Source: Herbaspirillum chlorophenolicum (GTDB lineage Bacteria > Pseudomonadota > Gammaproteobacteria > Burkholderiales > Burkholderiaceae_D). Taken from it: 64,000 nt of DNA. The notes below the pieces were generated by a model, which was not told where the DNA came from, did not search any database, and saw only the letters and a program-made list of their open reading frames with translations. Positions 9,264 to 16,619 of the stretch are shown here, in pieces (the first letter of the stretch is position 1; each line of letters starts with the position of its first letter). The translations under genes and the position numbers were made by a program. The stretch spans positions 186,001 to 250,000 of the forward strand of contig NZ_LFLT01000002.1 in NCBI RefSeq assembly GCF_001189955.1, written 5' to 3'.

Positions 9264-9968
9264 TCAGTCCAGCCAGTCAAGTTGCTTGGAGAGCGATTCT
9301 GCGAGGCGTTTCCAGCGCGTCTGCGTGGTGGCGTCGATCTGGTTGCTGCGGGTCTCGACGCGGCAGCCGCCGCGTTCGATCTGTGCATCTTCTTCGATCT
9401 TCCAATGGTGCTTGGCAAGCTCATCGCCCATGTGTTCACGCACCAGCGCGGCATCCTCGGGGTTGAGCGTGAGCGTGGCCGGCAATTGCAAAACCGGCAG
9501 CGAATGAATGGCTGCGCTGACGGTGGGAAGAACCAGTTCCGGACGCGCGTTGAGCGCGGTTTTCAGCATCGCCTTGGACAAGTCCAGTGCGAGATCGAGC
9601 AGCTCCGGCGCCATGGTTTCGCTGCATTGCGCGACTTCGGTGCCGAAGTTGACGGCGATCTGGCGGAAGTGCTGGATGGCTTCGTTGATTTCTTTCTGGC
9701 CTTGTTGCAGTCCGGCCATGTAGCCCTCGGCACGGCCCGCTTCCAGGCCGTGCTGGTGGCCTTCGGCGAAGCCCTCCTGGCGGGCAGCTTCGCGGATGGC
9801 GTCAAGCTGCTCGGCAGTCAATTGCGGCGGCGGAGGCGGCTCTTCGTCGAGCGGATCCTCGTAGGCCTGCGGCTCGGGCTCCGGCTCAGGTTCCGGCTCG
9901 TTGAAAGACGCCAGCTCCCATCGCTGGTAAGGCGTCATTTCTTCTTTGGGAATGATCTTCGCTCGCAT
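9264..9968 (-). CDS. fliH: Flagellar assembly protein FliH
   Basis: FliH (234 residues) is the peripheral-stalk-like regulator of FliI and tethers it to the C-ring via FliN. The start MRAKIIPKEE is typical. Residues about 25-50 are an acidic Glu-Pro repeat, followed by a Gly/Gln-rich helix with small-residue spacing (EGFAEGHQHGLEAGRAEGYMAGLQQG), the GxxxG-like repeats known from FliH. The C-terminal domain resembles the V/F-type delta subunit. It is encoded between fliG and fliI. Confidence 0.94.
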   Translation of the reverse strand: MRAKIIPKEEMTPYQRWELASFNEPEPEPEPEPQAYEDPLDEEPPPPPQLTAEQLDAIREAARQEGFAEGHQHGLEAGRAEGYMAGLQQGQKEINEAIQHFRQIAVNFGTEVAQCSETMAPELLDLALDLSKAMLKTALNARPELVLPTVSAAIHSLPVLQLPATLTLNPEDAALVREHMGDELAKHHWKIEEDAQIERGGCRVETRSNQIDATTQTRWKRLAESLSKQLDWLD

Positions 9969-9997
9969 GGCTCTACATTAACTCCAACCAGACAGCA

Positions 9998-10993
9998 TCA
10001 GATGAAGGCATCTTCGCCCTTGGCGCCCAGCACGATCTGTCCTTCGTCGGCCAGGCGGCGCACGATCTGCAGGATCGCCTTTTGCTGCGCATCGACTTCG
10101 GACAGCCGGACCGGTCCCTTGGACTCCAGGTCTTCCCTCATCATTTCAGCAGCGCGCTGCGACATGTTGGCGAAAATCTTGTCGCGCAGGCCCTGCGAGG
10201 CGCCCTTGAGCGCGACGATGAGCGATTCGGACTGGACTTCGCGCAGCAGCAGCTGGATGCCGCGGCCGTCGATGTCGATGATGTTCTCGAAGACGAACAT
10301 CTCGTCCATGATCTTCTGCGCCATGTCCTCGTCGTAGGAACGCAGGTTGTTCATGACCGAGGTTTCATTCTCGCCGGACATGAAGTTCAGGATCTCGGCC
10401 GCGGTGCGGATACCGCCCATCTGCTGTTTCTTCAGGCTTTCGTTGCCGGTCAGCAGCTTGGTCAGAACGTCGTTCAACTCCCGCAACGCCGCCGGCTGCA
10501 CGCCGTCCAGGGTTGCAATACGAAGGATCACGTCGTTGCGCAGACGTTCCGTGAAATTGTTGATGATGCCGCAGGCATGGTCGCGCTCCAGGTGAACCAG
10601 GATGGTGGCGATGATCTGCGGGTGTTCGTTGCGGATGAGTTCGGCCACCGACTGCGCGTCCATCCACTTGAGGCTTTCGATGCCGCTGGCATCGCGCCCG
10701 CCCAGGATACGGTTGAGCAGGGAGGTTGCCTTGTCGTCGCCCAGCGCCTTGGTAAGCACGCTGCGGATGTATTCGTCCGAATCCAGGCCGAGCGAGGAGG
10801 CCTGGCCGGTTTCGGCCACGAACGCTTCCAGCACGACATTGATTTCTTCAAAGCTGACGTTTTTGAGGGCCGACATGGCAGCGCCGAGCTTTTGGACTTC
10901 GCGCGGGCCGAGATATTTCATGACCTCGGCGGCCTCGTCCTCGCCCAGTGCCAACATCAGGATGGCACCTTTTTGAACGCCGTCGTTACTCAT
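9998..10993 (-). CDS. fliG: Flagellar motor switch protein FliG
   Basis: FliG (331 residues) is the rotor protein that touches the stator. It has the N-terminal FliF-binding domain, a middle domain with EHPQIIATILVHLE (the EHPQ motif that contacts FliM), and a C-terminal charged ridge (LREVQSESLIVALKGAS) that interacts with MotA. Length is exactly that of orthologues. Its start overlaps the end of fliF by 8 bases, which indicates translational coupling in the fliF-K series. Confidence 0.97.
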   Translation of the reverse strand: MSNDGVQKGAILMLALGEDEAAEVMKYLGPREVQKLGAAMSALKNVSFEEINVVLEAFVAETGQASSLGLDSDEYIRSVLTKALGDDKATSLLNRILGGRDASGIESLKWMDAQSVAELIRNEHPQIIATILVHLERDHACGIINNFTERLRNDVILRIATLDGVQPAALRELNDVLTKLLTGNESLKKQQMGGIRTAAEILNFMSGENETSVMNNLRSYDEDMAQKIMDEMFVFENIIDIDGRGIQLLLREVQSESLIVALKGASQGLRDKIFANMSQRAAEMMREDLESKGPVRLSEVDAQQKAILQIVRRLADEGQIVLGAKGEDAFI

Positions 10994-12770
10994 TATTCAC
11001 CCATGCCTTAATGATGCTTGCCACCAGTTTGGGATCGTTCTTGGCCCACTGCTTGGCGATTTCGAGGTTGGCCTTGTACTGGGCGCGCTCATCGATTTCG
11101 GCGTCGCTGCCGGACAGGCTGACGATGGCGTCCGGATCGTCCGGATCGAAGCCGGCGGCGACTGCGGCGGCCGCCGCAGCGGCTTCGGCCTCGGCCTTTT
11201 CCTTGGCCAGGCGTTCGCGCTCTTCGCGGCCGGACAGTTTCCAGATGATCGGGCGCAGCACGCCGAAGTAGAGGTACAGCAGCACGGCGGCCAGCAGCAC
11301 GTACTTGCCGATCTCCTTGGCCAGCTCGATCATGTTCGGCTGCTTCCACAGCGGCAGCTCCGGCTCGAGATCGGTGCTGAACTGGGTATTGACCACGTTG
11401 AGCGAGTCGCCGCGATCCTTGCTGTAGCCCATCGCTTCCTTGACCAGGTCGCTGATCTGGTTGCGTTCGGCTTCGGTCAGCGGACGCATGACGATCTTGC
11501 CGGTGTTGTCGATGGTGCGCTTGTAGTTCACCACCACGGCTACCGTCAGGCGGCGTACGCCACCCATGGGCTGCTGCGTATAACGGACGGTCTTGTCGAC
11601 TTCGTAGTTGACCGTTTCGTCCTTGCGCGAATTGCCGCTTGCCGTGGGGGCTGGGGCTGCGCCGTTAGGCGTTCCGGCTGCACCTGCCTGGCCCGGCGGT
11701 ACCGGGTTGACGATCTGGGCGGTAGCCGGGGCAGGGGGCTGGTTGGTCAGCGCGCCTGGAACGCCGGAGGTGCCGGTGGACGAGTTGGACGCTTCGCTGC
11801 TTTGCTTGCTGCGAACTGCGGCAGTGTCTTGCGTCTGGTTGGGCTTGTAGGTTTCAGCGGCTTGCTCGGTGCGCGAGAAGTCGACATCCGCGGTCGCCTC
11901 GGCACGCACGTTGCCATTGCCGACGATAGGAGCGATGATCGATTCGACGCGTTTGACGATGTCTTGCTGCAGGTCCTGGACGTATTTCAGCTGGGTCGGA
12001 TCCAGGGTATTGGTCTGGGTTTGCTTGGTGGTGTCGGAGAGCAGGTTGCCGTTTTGGTCGACGATGGTGACGGCCTTGGGCGAGAGCTCAGGCACGCTGC
12101 TGGCCACCAGGTGGACGATGGCGCTGACTTGCTGGCCATCCAGGAAGCGGCCGGGATAGAGGCTCAGTACGACGGATGCAGTCGGTTTTTGCTGGTCGCG
12201 CACGAATACCGAGGCTTTGGGCAGGGCCAGGTGCACACGGGCGGTTTGCACCGACGACAGCGATTGCACCGAGCGCGCCAGTTCGCCCTCAAGCGCGCGC
12301 TGGAAGTTGACTTGTTCAAGGAACTGGGAAATGCCGAGCTTCTGGTTTTCCATCAGCTCGAAGCCGACGTTGCCGCCCTTGGGCAAGCCTTGCGCCGCCA
12401 GTTTCAGGCGTGCGTCATGCACCATGTTCTCGGGAACGAGGATGGCCGTGCCGCCTTCCGAGTACTTGTAGGGCACGTTCATCTGCTGCAGAGAGGCTAC
12501 GATGGAGCCGCCATCGCGGTCATTGAAGTTGGAGAACAGAACCCGGTACTCGACCTTTTGGCTCCACATCCAGATACCGATCATCAGGGCGATGGTGGCC
12601 GCTGCGGCGACAATCAGCAGCACTCGCCTGCCTTGTTGCGAGCGCGCATAACCCAGCACGCCATTCTGGTTGGCGGTCATCTGATCGGACGCGGCACTTC
12701 CCGCAGTACCGTTCTCGTCTGCAGGGGAGTTTGCGTCGTTGGTCATCGTACCATCGGCTGCTACCGCCAT
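10986..12770 (-). CDS. fliF: Flagellar MS-ring protein FliF
   Basis: FliF builds the MS ring, the base plate of the motor. From the ATG at 12770 it has 594 residues. It shows one membrane helix near residues 55-75, a large periplasmic part with ring-building motifs (including YKYSEGGTAILVPENMVHDARLKLAAQGLPKGGNVGFE and LALPKASVFVRDQ), a second helix near residue 500, and a C-terminal cytoplasmic FliG-binding tail. The frame stays open 46 codons further upstream, but AGAGGGG sits 6-8 bases before the 12770 ATG, which decides the start. It leads the fliF-G-H-I-J-K series and diverges from fliE. Confidence 0.95.
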   Translation of the reverse strand: MAVAADGTMTNDANSPADENGTAGSAASDQMTANQNGVLGYARSQQGRRVLLIVAAAATIALMIGIWMWSQKVEYRVLFSNFNDRDGGSIVASLQQMNVPYKYSEGGTAILVPENMVHDARLKLAAQGLPKGGNVGFELMENQKLGISQFLEQVNFQRALEGELARSVQSLSSVQTARVHLALPKASVFVRDQQKPTASVVLSLYPGRFLDGQQVSAIVHLVASSVPELSPKAVTIVDQNGNLLSDTTKQTQTNTLDPTQLKYVQDLQQDIVKRVESIIAPIVGNGNVRAEATADVDFSRTEQAAETYKPNQTQDTAAVRSKQSSEASNSSTGTSGVPGALTNQPPAPATAQIVNPVPPGQAGAAGTPNGAAPAPTASGNSRKDETVNYEVDKTVRYTQQPMGGVRRLTVAVVVNYKRTIDNTGKIVMRPLTEAERNQISDLVKEAMGYSKDRGDSLNVVNTQFSTDLEPELPLWKQPNMIELAKEIGKYVLLAAVLLYLYFGVLRPIIWKLSGREERERLAKEKAEAEAAAAAAAVAAGFDPDDPDAIVSLSGSDAEIDERAQYKANLEIAKQWAKNDPKLVASIIKAWVNNE

Positions 12771-13026
12771 GATTTCCCCTCTGGCGCACCCTCGGTTGCC
12801 AGGTTGATAATGACTTTGTTCACTGCTTATTTGCCCTTGAATAGGATTTTTGCTTAGTGTGGATTGTCCGTTGAGCGAGGGAATTTGATCGGCCGAACAG
12901 AATGGCAAATTCCCCGCTTATTATTGCGAGTTGTAAATGCAATGATGTTAAGGTTCTGGTATAGAGGGCGGCATTGCGGGTAGCGTACCCAAAGCAATGA
13001 CGAAGACTGAAACCGCGAGGTGGGAT
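12771..13026. promoter_or_regulatory. Divergent control region between fliF and fliE
   Basis: This 256-base, comparatively AT-rich gap separates the divergent starts of fliF (-) and fliE (+) and must hold promoters for both. I see no convincing sigma28 site. A GG-N10-GC match near 12903-12918 resembles a sigma54 core but the flanking bases fit poorly. No open frame here looks real. Confidence 0.5.
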
Positions 13027-13383
13027 ATGGCAGTTGAGAGTGTAATTGATACCAGCAGGATTGAGGCAATGGTCGCGCAACTGAAAGCGGCTGCGGCCCG
13101 TGCGCAGGGTGCCGTGGCGCCGGTGGAGCCTTCTTCCAAAGCCGAGAAAGCCGCGCCGCGCGTGGATTTCTCCGATGTGCTCAAAGGTGCGATCAATCAG
13201 GTTAACGATTCGCAGCAGCAGGCAGCCAAAATGTCTCAGGCGTTTGCGTTGGGGGACGATAACATCAACCTTTCCGATGTCATGATTGCATCGCAGAAGG
13301 CCAGTATTTCTTTCCAGACCAGTATCCAGGTTCGCAACAAGCTGGTTTCGGCTTACCGCGACATCATGACGATGCAGGTTTAA
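13027..13383 (+). CDS. fliE: Flagellar hook-basal body protein FliE
   Basis: FliE (118 residues from this start) is the adaptor between the MS ring and the rod and is among the first substrates exported. The C-terminal two thirds match the family: VDFSDVLKGAINQVNDSQQQA, then the helical DVMIASQKASISFQTSIQVRNKLVSAYRDIMTMQV ending. A start 10 codons upstream is possible, but GAGGTGGG lies 4-11 bases before the ATG at 13027. It is a single-gene plus-strand unit divergent from fliF and closed by a terminator. Confidence 0.95.
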   Translation: MAVESVIDTSRIEAMVAQLKAAAARAQGAVAPVEPSSKAEKAAPRVDFSDVLKGAINQVNDSQQQAAKMSQAFALGDDNINLSDVMIASQKASISFQTSIQVRNKLVSAYRDIMTMQV

Positions 13384-13459
13384 CAGATTGTTGATATTGC
13401 AGCAGATGGTAATGCGCGGTTATTTTCTCGGAAAATGAGATTGTTGCTGTGATTGCAAT

Positions 13460-13489
13460 AAAAAAAGCCCGCAGATGCGGGCTTTTTTT
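13460..13489. terminator. Bidirectional terminator between fliE and ycgR
   Basis: Perfect stem GCCCGCA/TGCGGGC with a 2-base spacer, flanked by seven A and seven T. It lies between converging fliE (+) and ycgR (-) and serves both directions. Confidence 0.93.
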
Positions 13490-13508
13490 ATTCGGCAGCA
13501 CGTTTTGC

Positions 13509-14264
13509 TTAGAGCATGCCGGAGGCTTTCGCGTTTTGTTCGCGTTCCAGCTTGGTGATGAAACGTTGGACTGCGGCTTCAACCGCACGCGAGAGATTGA
13601 TGAATTCACAACCGAAGCGGTTGACCGTCTTGCCGGTAGCCATCTTGAATTCCTTGCAGTCGCGAATCTGCAGTTTGACCGAAACGAGAGTATTGTCGGC
13701 CAACTCCAGCTGGCAGTCTTCGTAGATCACGCCAGTGGTGGTCGGCAGGATCTTTTTTTCATCCGTAATGCCTACGCCGCCCCCGCTGATATTGTTGAGC
13801 AGGGTGATGATGGTGATGAAGGAGCCATCCGGTTGTGTGATGCGGAAGGTGCAGCGCAGCGGTTTGGCGATCGGCGTGGCGATACGGAAGTATTCGCGGC
13901 GCTGCAGGCGCACCAAGCTGGCCGGAATACCGACTTTCAGGGCCGGCCGGTTTTGGTATTCGACCTTATAGGCTTTGTCGGCGGTAAACGTGATGCGGAT
14001 GTTGTTGTACAGTGCCTCGAAGCCGATGCGGTTGCTGGTAACGATATTTTCGTTGAGCGACGCACTGGGGGCGGCATCGATGATCAGGGCATTGGCGGCT
14101 TCGTCGATTTCCAGTATCGAGGTGATGATGGACTCGTCACCACCTTTGATCAGCAGGCTCAGCAGCTGGTTTTTCTCCAGCATGTTGTTGAGGAGAGAAA
14201 TGATCTCCCTCCGTGAATGAACCCGGTATGGGCTGTCGTCATCGATCTCGTCGTTGTTGGCCAT
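13509..14264 (-). CDS. ycgR: Flagellar brake protein YcgR (PilZ domain)
   Basis: YcgR binds cyclic di-GMP and then slows the motor by acting on the FliG/MotA interface. The 251-residue protein has the YcgR N-terminal domain (residues about 15-115) followed by a PilZ domain. The c-di-GMP binding elements are visible: an Arg-rich RREYFR box near residue 122 and the NISGGG motif near residue 157. It is the last gene of the fliD-S-T block and probably co-expressed with it, linking motility to c-di-GMP levels. Confidence 0.92.
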   Translation of the reverse strand: MANNDEIDDDSPYRVHSRREIISLLNNMLEKNQLLSLLIKGGDESIITSILEIDEAANALIIDAAPSASLNENIVTSNRIGFEALYNNIRITFTADKAYKVEYQNRPALKVGIPASLVRLQRREYFRIATPIAKPLRCTFRITQPDGSFITIITLLNNISGGGVGITDEKKILPTTTGVIYEDCQLELADNTLVSVKLQIRDCKEFKMATGKTVNRFGCEFINLSRAVEAAVQRFITKLEREQNAKASGML

Positions 14265-14287
14265 CTGTGCGTCTTGTACGTCCGAAT

Positions 14288-14632
14288 TCAGCGAATAGGA
14301 TCGCTTTCCCCTGAGGTATTTTTAGTGTGGATTGACCCTGTATCATACATCACCGGTCCGCTTAATTGCATATTTTCAATACGATATAGCCAGGCCAGTA
14401 ATTCAGCGACGGTACGATATAACGCGGGGGGGATCTGCTGGTCCAGTTCGACTTGCATCAGCAATGAAACCAGTTCTTTCGATTCGTGGACATAGACGCC
14501 GCTTTCGCGGGCACGGGCGATGATGGCCTCCGCCACCAATCCGCTGCCTTTGGCGACGACCGTAGGGGCCGCCTGGCTGGCGTTATAGGCGAGCGCAACC
14601 GCGTTCTGCAGGGGGATATTAGGCTTCTCCAT
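14288..14632 (-). CDS. Stand-alone FlhB C-terminal domain protein (FhlB type)
   Basis: This 114-residue protein has no membrane segments and matches only the cytoplasmic domain of FlhB, the substrate-specificity switch of the export apparatus. Visible are NAVALAYN near the N-terminus, then VAKGSGLVAEAIIARARESGVYVHESKELVSLLMQVELDQQIPPALYRTVAELLAWLY. The autocleavage NPTH motif of true FlhB is not present. Stand-alone FlhB-C proteins occur beside flagellar genes in several Proteobacteria, and in Salmonella an FlhB C-domain influences switching, but the job of this one is inferred only. It overlaps the upstream hook-length-like gene by 14 bases, so the pair is probably translated together. Confidence 0.85.
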   Translation of the reverse strand: MEKPNIPLQNAVALAYNASQAAPTVVAKGSGLVAEAIIARARESGVYVHESKELVSLLMQVELDQQIPPALYRTVAELLAWLYRIENMQLSGPVMYDTGSIHTKNTSGESDPIR

Positions 14633-15794
14633 CTTGCTTGACGATCAGCGAGTCCAGGGACGTACCGGCGGCCGACATGGCATCGGCGAACATGGCGCTG
14701 TTGTTGCGCAGCGCGGCGGCGGTTTTTTCATTGTCTGTCTTGACCTGCACGTGGATCTGCTGGCCGATCAACCGGATCGACGCGGATACGCCGCCTAGGT
14801 GCTCGAAGTTGAAGCGCACCAGGCTATGCCAGGCAGGAGGCGCGGCTTCATCATCCTGTTGCTGGGCGTTGCCGTCCTGCTGTTCCTGGCTGATTTCCCA
14901 TTCCATGTGCTGGCCTGGCCAGACTTCGCCATGCCAGACGACACGCTGCTGCTCCAGCGCGTTGAGCTGCAGGTTGATGATTTGGCCCAACTGGCTTTGT
15001 GCCGGGTCGTTCTGGTTCAGCAGATTGATGTCGCCGGAATTCTGGCGGGCAACCAAGGCCTGTGGTTCCTTCATCAGTTCTTCTGCCGGCAGCTTCCCTT
15101 CAGCCCAGGCCGAGACATGGGATTCGTAAAATACGCCGCTGTAGGAGATGGCATCGTGCAGCGCCGCTGCGAGCTGGCTGGCCGGAGCCCCGGCCTGCGA
15201 TACCAGTGCGGCAGGGGAAGACACGTGGTTGGCGACGCTGCCTTGCTGGGAGGCCTGCAGCAAGCTGTCGATCAGTTTGCCGGCATTGCTGAGGGTGGTA
15301 GTGCTGCTGGCAGGGGCGTTGGATTGCGCTTGCCGGCCGCCTTTGGCACCTGCATCTAGCGGAACCTCTTCATTTTCGGCGACTTGGCCAGCCCCTTCGC
15401 GGGTGACTGCCTGAAGCGATCGCAGATCTTTCTGCATGGCGCGTCCGGCAGTGCTAAGCGAAACCGCGGCACTTTCTTCGTCGGCATGCAGGCTGCCTTC
15501 CTTGATGGCGAAGGTAGGGCGGGGATCCTTGGAGACAAGCGTCAGTATCAGCGCGTCGCCCGTGCGCGAACTGGGTGGCAGCACCATGCGCGCTGCCGTA
15601 TTGGCAATGCGAACCAGGTAGGTTCCGTCATTGAAATTGGAAAGGATGCGCCCGGCCATCTGCTGCCCGATGGCGATCTGCGCGAGGCGGCTGAAGGCTT
15701 CCTGCTTGGTATCTGCGACCGAAACGATTGCGGTCGTGGCTACGGCGGCGTTGACAGGCTGGACGGCGCTGGCGATATCGGCCCGCGGTAACAT
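14619..15794 (-). CDS. Second FliK-like flagellar hook-length control protein
   Basis: This 391-residue protein begins with a structured segment (IAIGQQMAGRILSNFNDGTYLVRIANTAARMVLPP), has a low-complexity middle, and ends with a FliK-type globular domain (WHSLVRFNFEHLGGVSASIRLIGQQIHVQVKTDNEKTAAALRNN). In true FliK the same domain talks to FlhB, and here the next gene is a stand-alone FlhB C-domain protein. It lies 2 bases after fliT, inside the fliD-S-T block. I infer an accessory role in export switching. It is clearly different in sequence from the canonical FliK at 5982-7277. Confidence 0.8.
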   Translation of the reverse strand: MLPRADIASAVQPVNAAVATTAIVSVADTKQEAFSRLAQIAIGQQMAGRILSNFNDGTYLVRIANTAARMVLPPSSRTGDALILTLVSKDPRPTFAIKEGSLHADEESAAVSLSTAGRAMQKDLRSLQAVTREGAGQVAENEEVPLDAGAKGGRQAQSNAPASSTTTLSNAGKLIDSLLQASQQGSVANHVSSPAALVSQAGAPASQLAAALHDAISYSGVFYESHVSAWAEGKLPAEELMKEPQALVARQNSGDINLLNQNDPAQSQLGQIINLQLNALEQQRVVWHGEVWPGQHMEWEISQEQQDGNAQQQDDEAAPPAWHSLVRFNFEHLGGVSASIRLIGQQIHVQVKTDNEKTAAALRNNSAMFADAMSAAGTSLDSLIVKQDGEA

Positions 15795-15796
15795 GA

Positions 15797-16132
15797 TCAG
15801 TTACCTATGCCGTAGGTGTTGAGCAGTTTTTGTTCGGTCTGGTTGCTTTGAATAAGCGCCGACAAACGGCGCAGGCCCGGTTCCGTCAAGTTGCGGATAT
15901 CTCGGTCATCCTCCAGGATTTTCCGGATGATATCGACTTTGCGGTTACGGTGCTGCTCAGAAAGGGAAACGTTATCCTCAAAGTTCTTGAGGGCCGCAAT
16001 ATGCTTGCCGCACTGGGTTTCCAGCGAGGTCAGCAGTTCCCAGTCGCCGGCATGCGCGGCAGACCGCATCTCGTCGGTCAATTTGGCGACCGACTCATAG
16101 ATGGCGATGACGTGGTCACCGTTCATATTCAC
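15797..16132 (-). CDS. fliT: Flagellar export chaperone FliT
   Basis: FliT (111 residues) is the chaperone for the FliD cap protein. In enterics it also binds FlhDC. The product is all-helical with the pattern expected for the family (IYESVAKLTDEMRSAAHAGDWELLTSLETQC near the N-terminus). Its first ATG overlaps the fliS stop by 4 bases (ATGA), a classic coupled pair. Sequence conservation in this family is low, so position fliD-fliS-fliT carries much of the weight. Confidence 0.87.
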   Translation of the reverse strand: MNMNGDHVIAIYESVAKLTDEMRSAAHAGDWELLTSLETQCGKHIAALKNFEDNVSLSEQHRNRKVDIIRKILEDDRDIRNLTEPGLRRLSALIQSNQTEQKLLNTYGIGN

Positions 16133-16599
16133 GCTTTCGCATAGCTGTTTTGGGGATGGCCGGCGTCATGCGCGACCGGCATTTTCGGTGCAGCATTTTC
16201 AGCCGCATTCGGCCCGATTTGTTCCCAGGCTGAACGGATGTCGTCGAGCAGTCCGTGGATCTCAGTCAGGATGGCCGGGTTGTTGCTTGCATTGGCTTCG
16301 AACAGGCGGCGGCTCATGTATTCGTACAACGCATCCAGGTTCAACGCCAGGTCGCCTCCGACATCCTTGTTGAGGCTGGCGCGCAGGCCATTGTCGATGA
16401 TCAGGATAGCTTTGGTGATGGACTCGCCCTTGTTCTTGATATCGCCTTCTGCCATGTACTTCTTTGCCAGCGCAATGGCCACCAATGCGCCATCGAACAG
16501 CATGGTAATGAGCTTGTGCGGGCTGGCGGCAAGTACACCGGTTTCCATGCCGATATTTGCGTAGGCATTTGCTCCGCGTTTCATGCTTCCGAACATCAT
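16129..16599 (-). CDS. fliS: Flagellin export chaperone FliS
   Basis: FliS (156 residues) binds the C-terminus of newly made flagellin and prevents early polymerisation. The family signature is clear: YANIGMETGVLAASPHKLITMLFDGAL at the N-terminus and ALYEYMSRRLFEANASNNPAIL in the second half. A Pro/Ala-rich tail of about 25 residues follows the usual fold. It lies 20 bases after fliD and overlaps fliT by 4 bases. Confidence 0.97.
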   Translation of the reverse strand: MMFGSMKRGANAYANIGMETGVLAASPHKLITMLFDGALVAIALAKKYMAEGDIKNKGESITKAILIIDNGLRASLNKDVGGDLALNLDALYEYMSRRLFEANASNNPAILTEIHGLLDDIRSAWEQIGPNAAENAAPKMPVAHDAGHPQNSYAKA

Positions 16600-16619
16600 G
16601 TTCTCCTATGTTCGCTGTG

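Noticed and set aside
7989-10337. A 782-codon plus-strand frame opposite fliI and fliH
   Set aside because: Antisense shadow of two strongly conserved genes. It shows no recognisable domain and spans the gap between two real genes.
12902-12918. GG-N10-GC match resembling a sigma54 promoter between fliF and fliE
   Set aside because: Only the GG and GC dinucleotides fit; the -12 side reads CCGC rather than TTGC. A chance match is likely.
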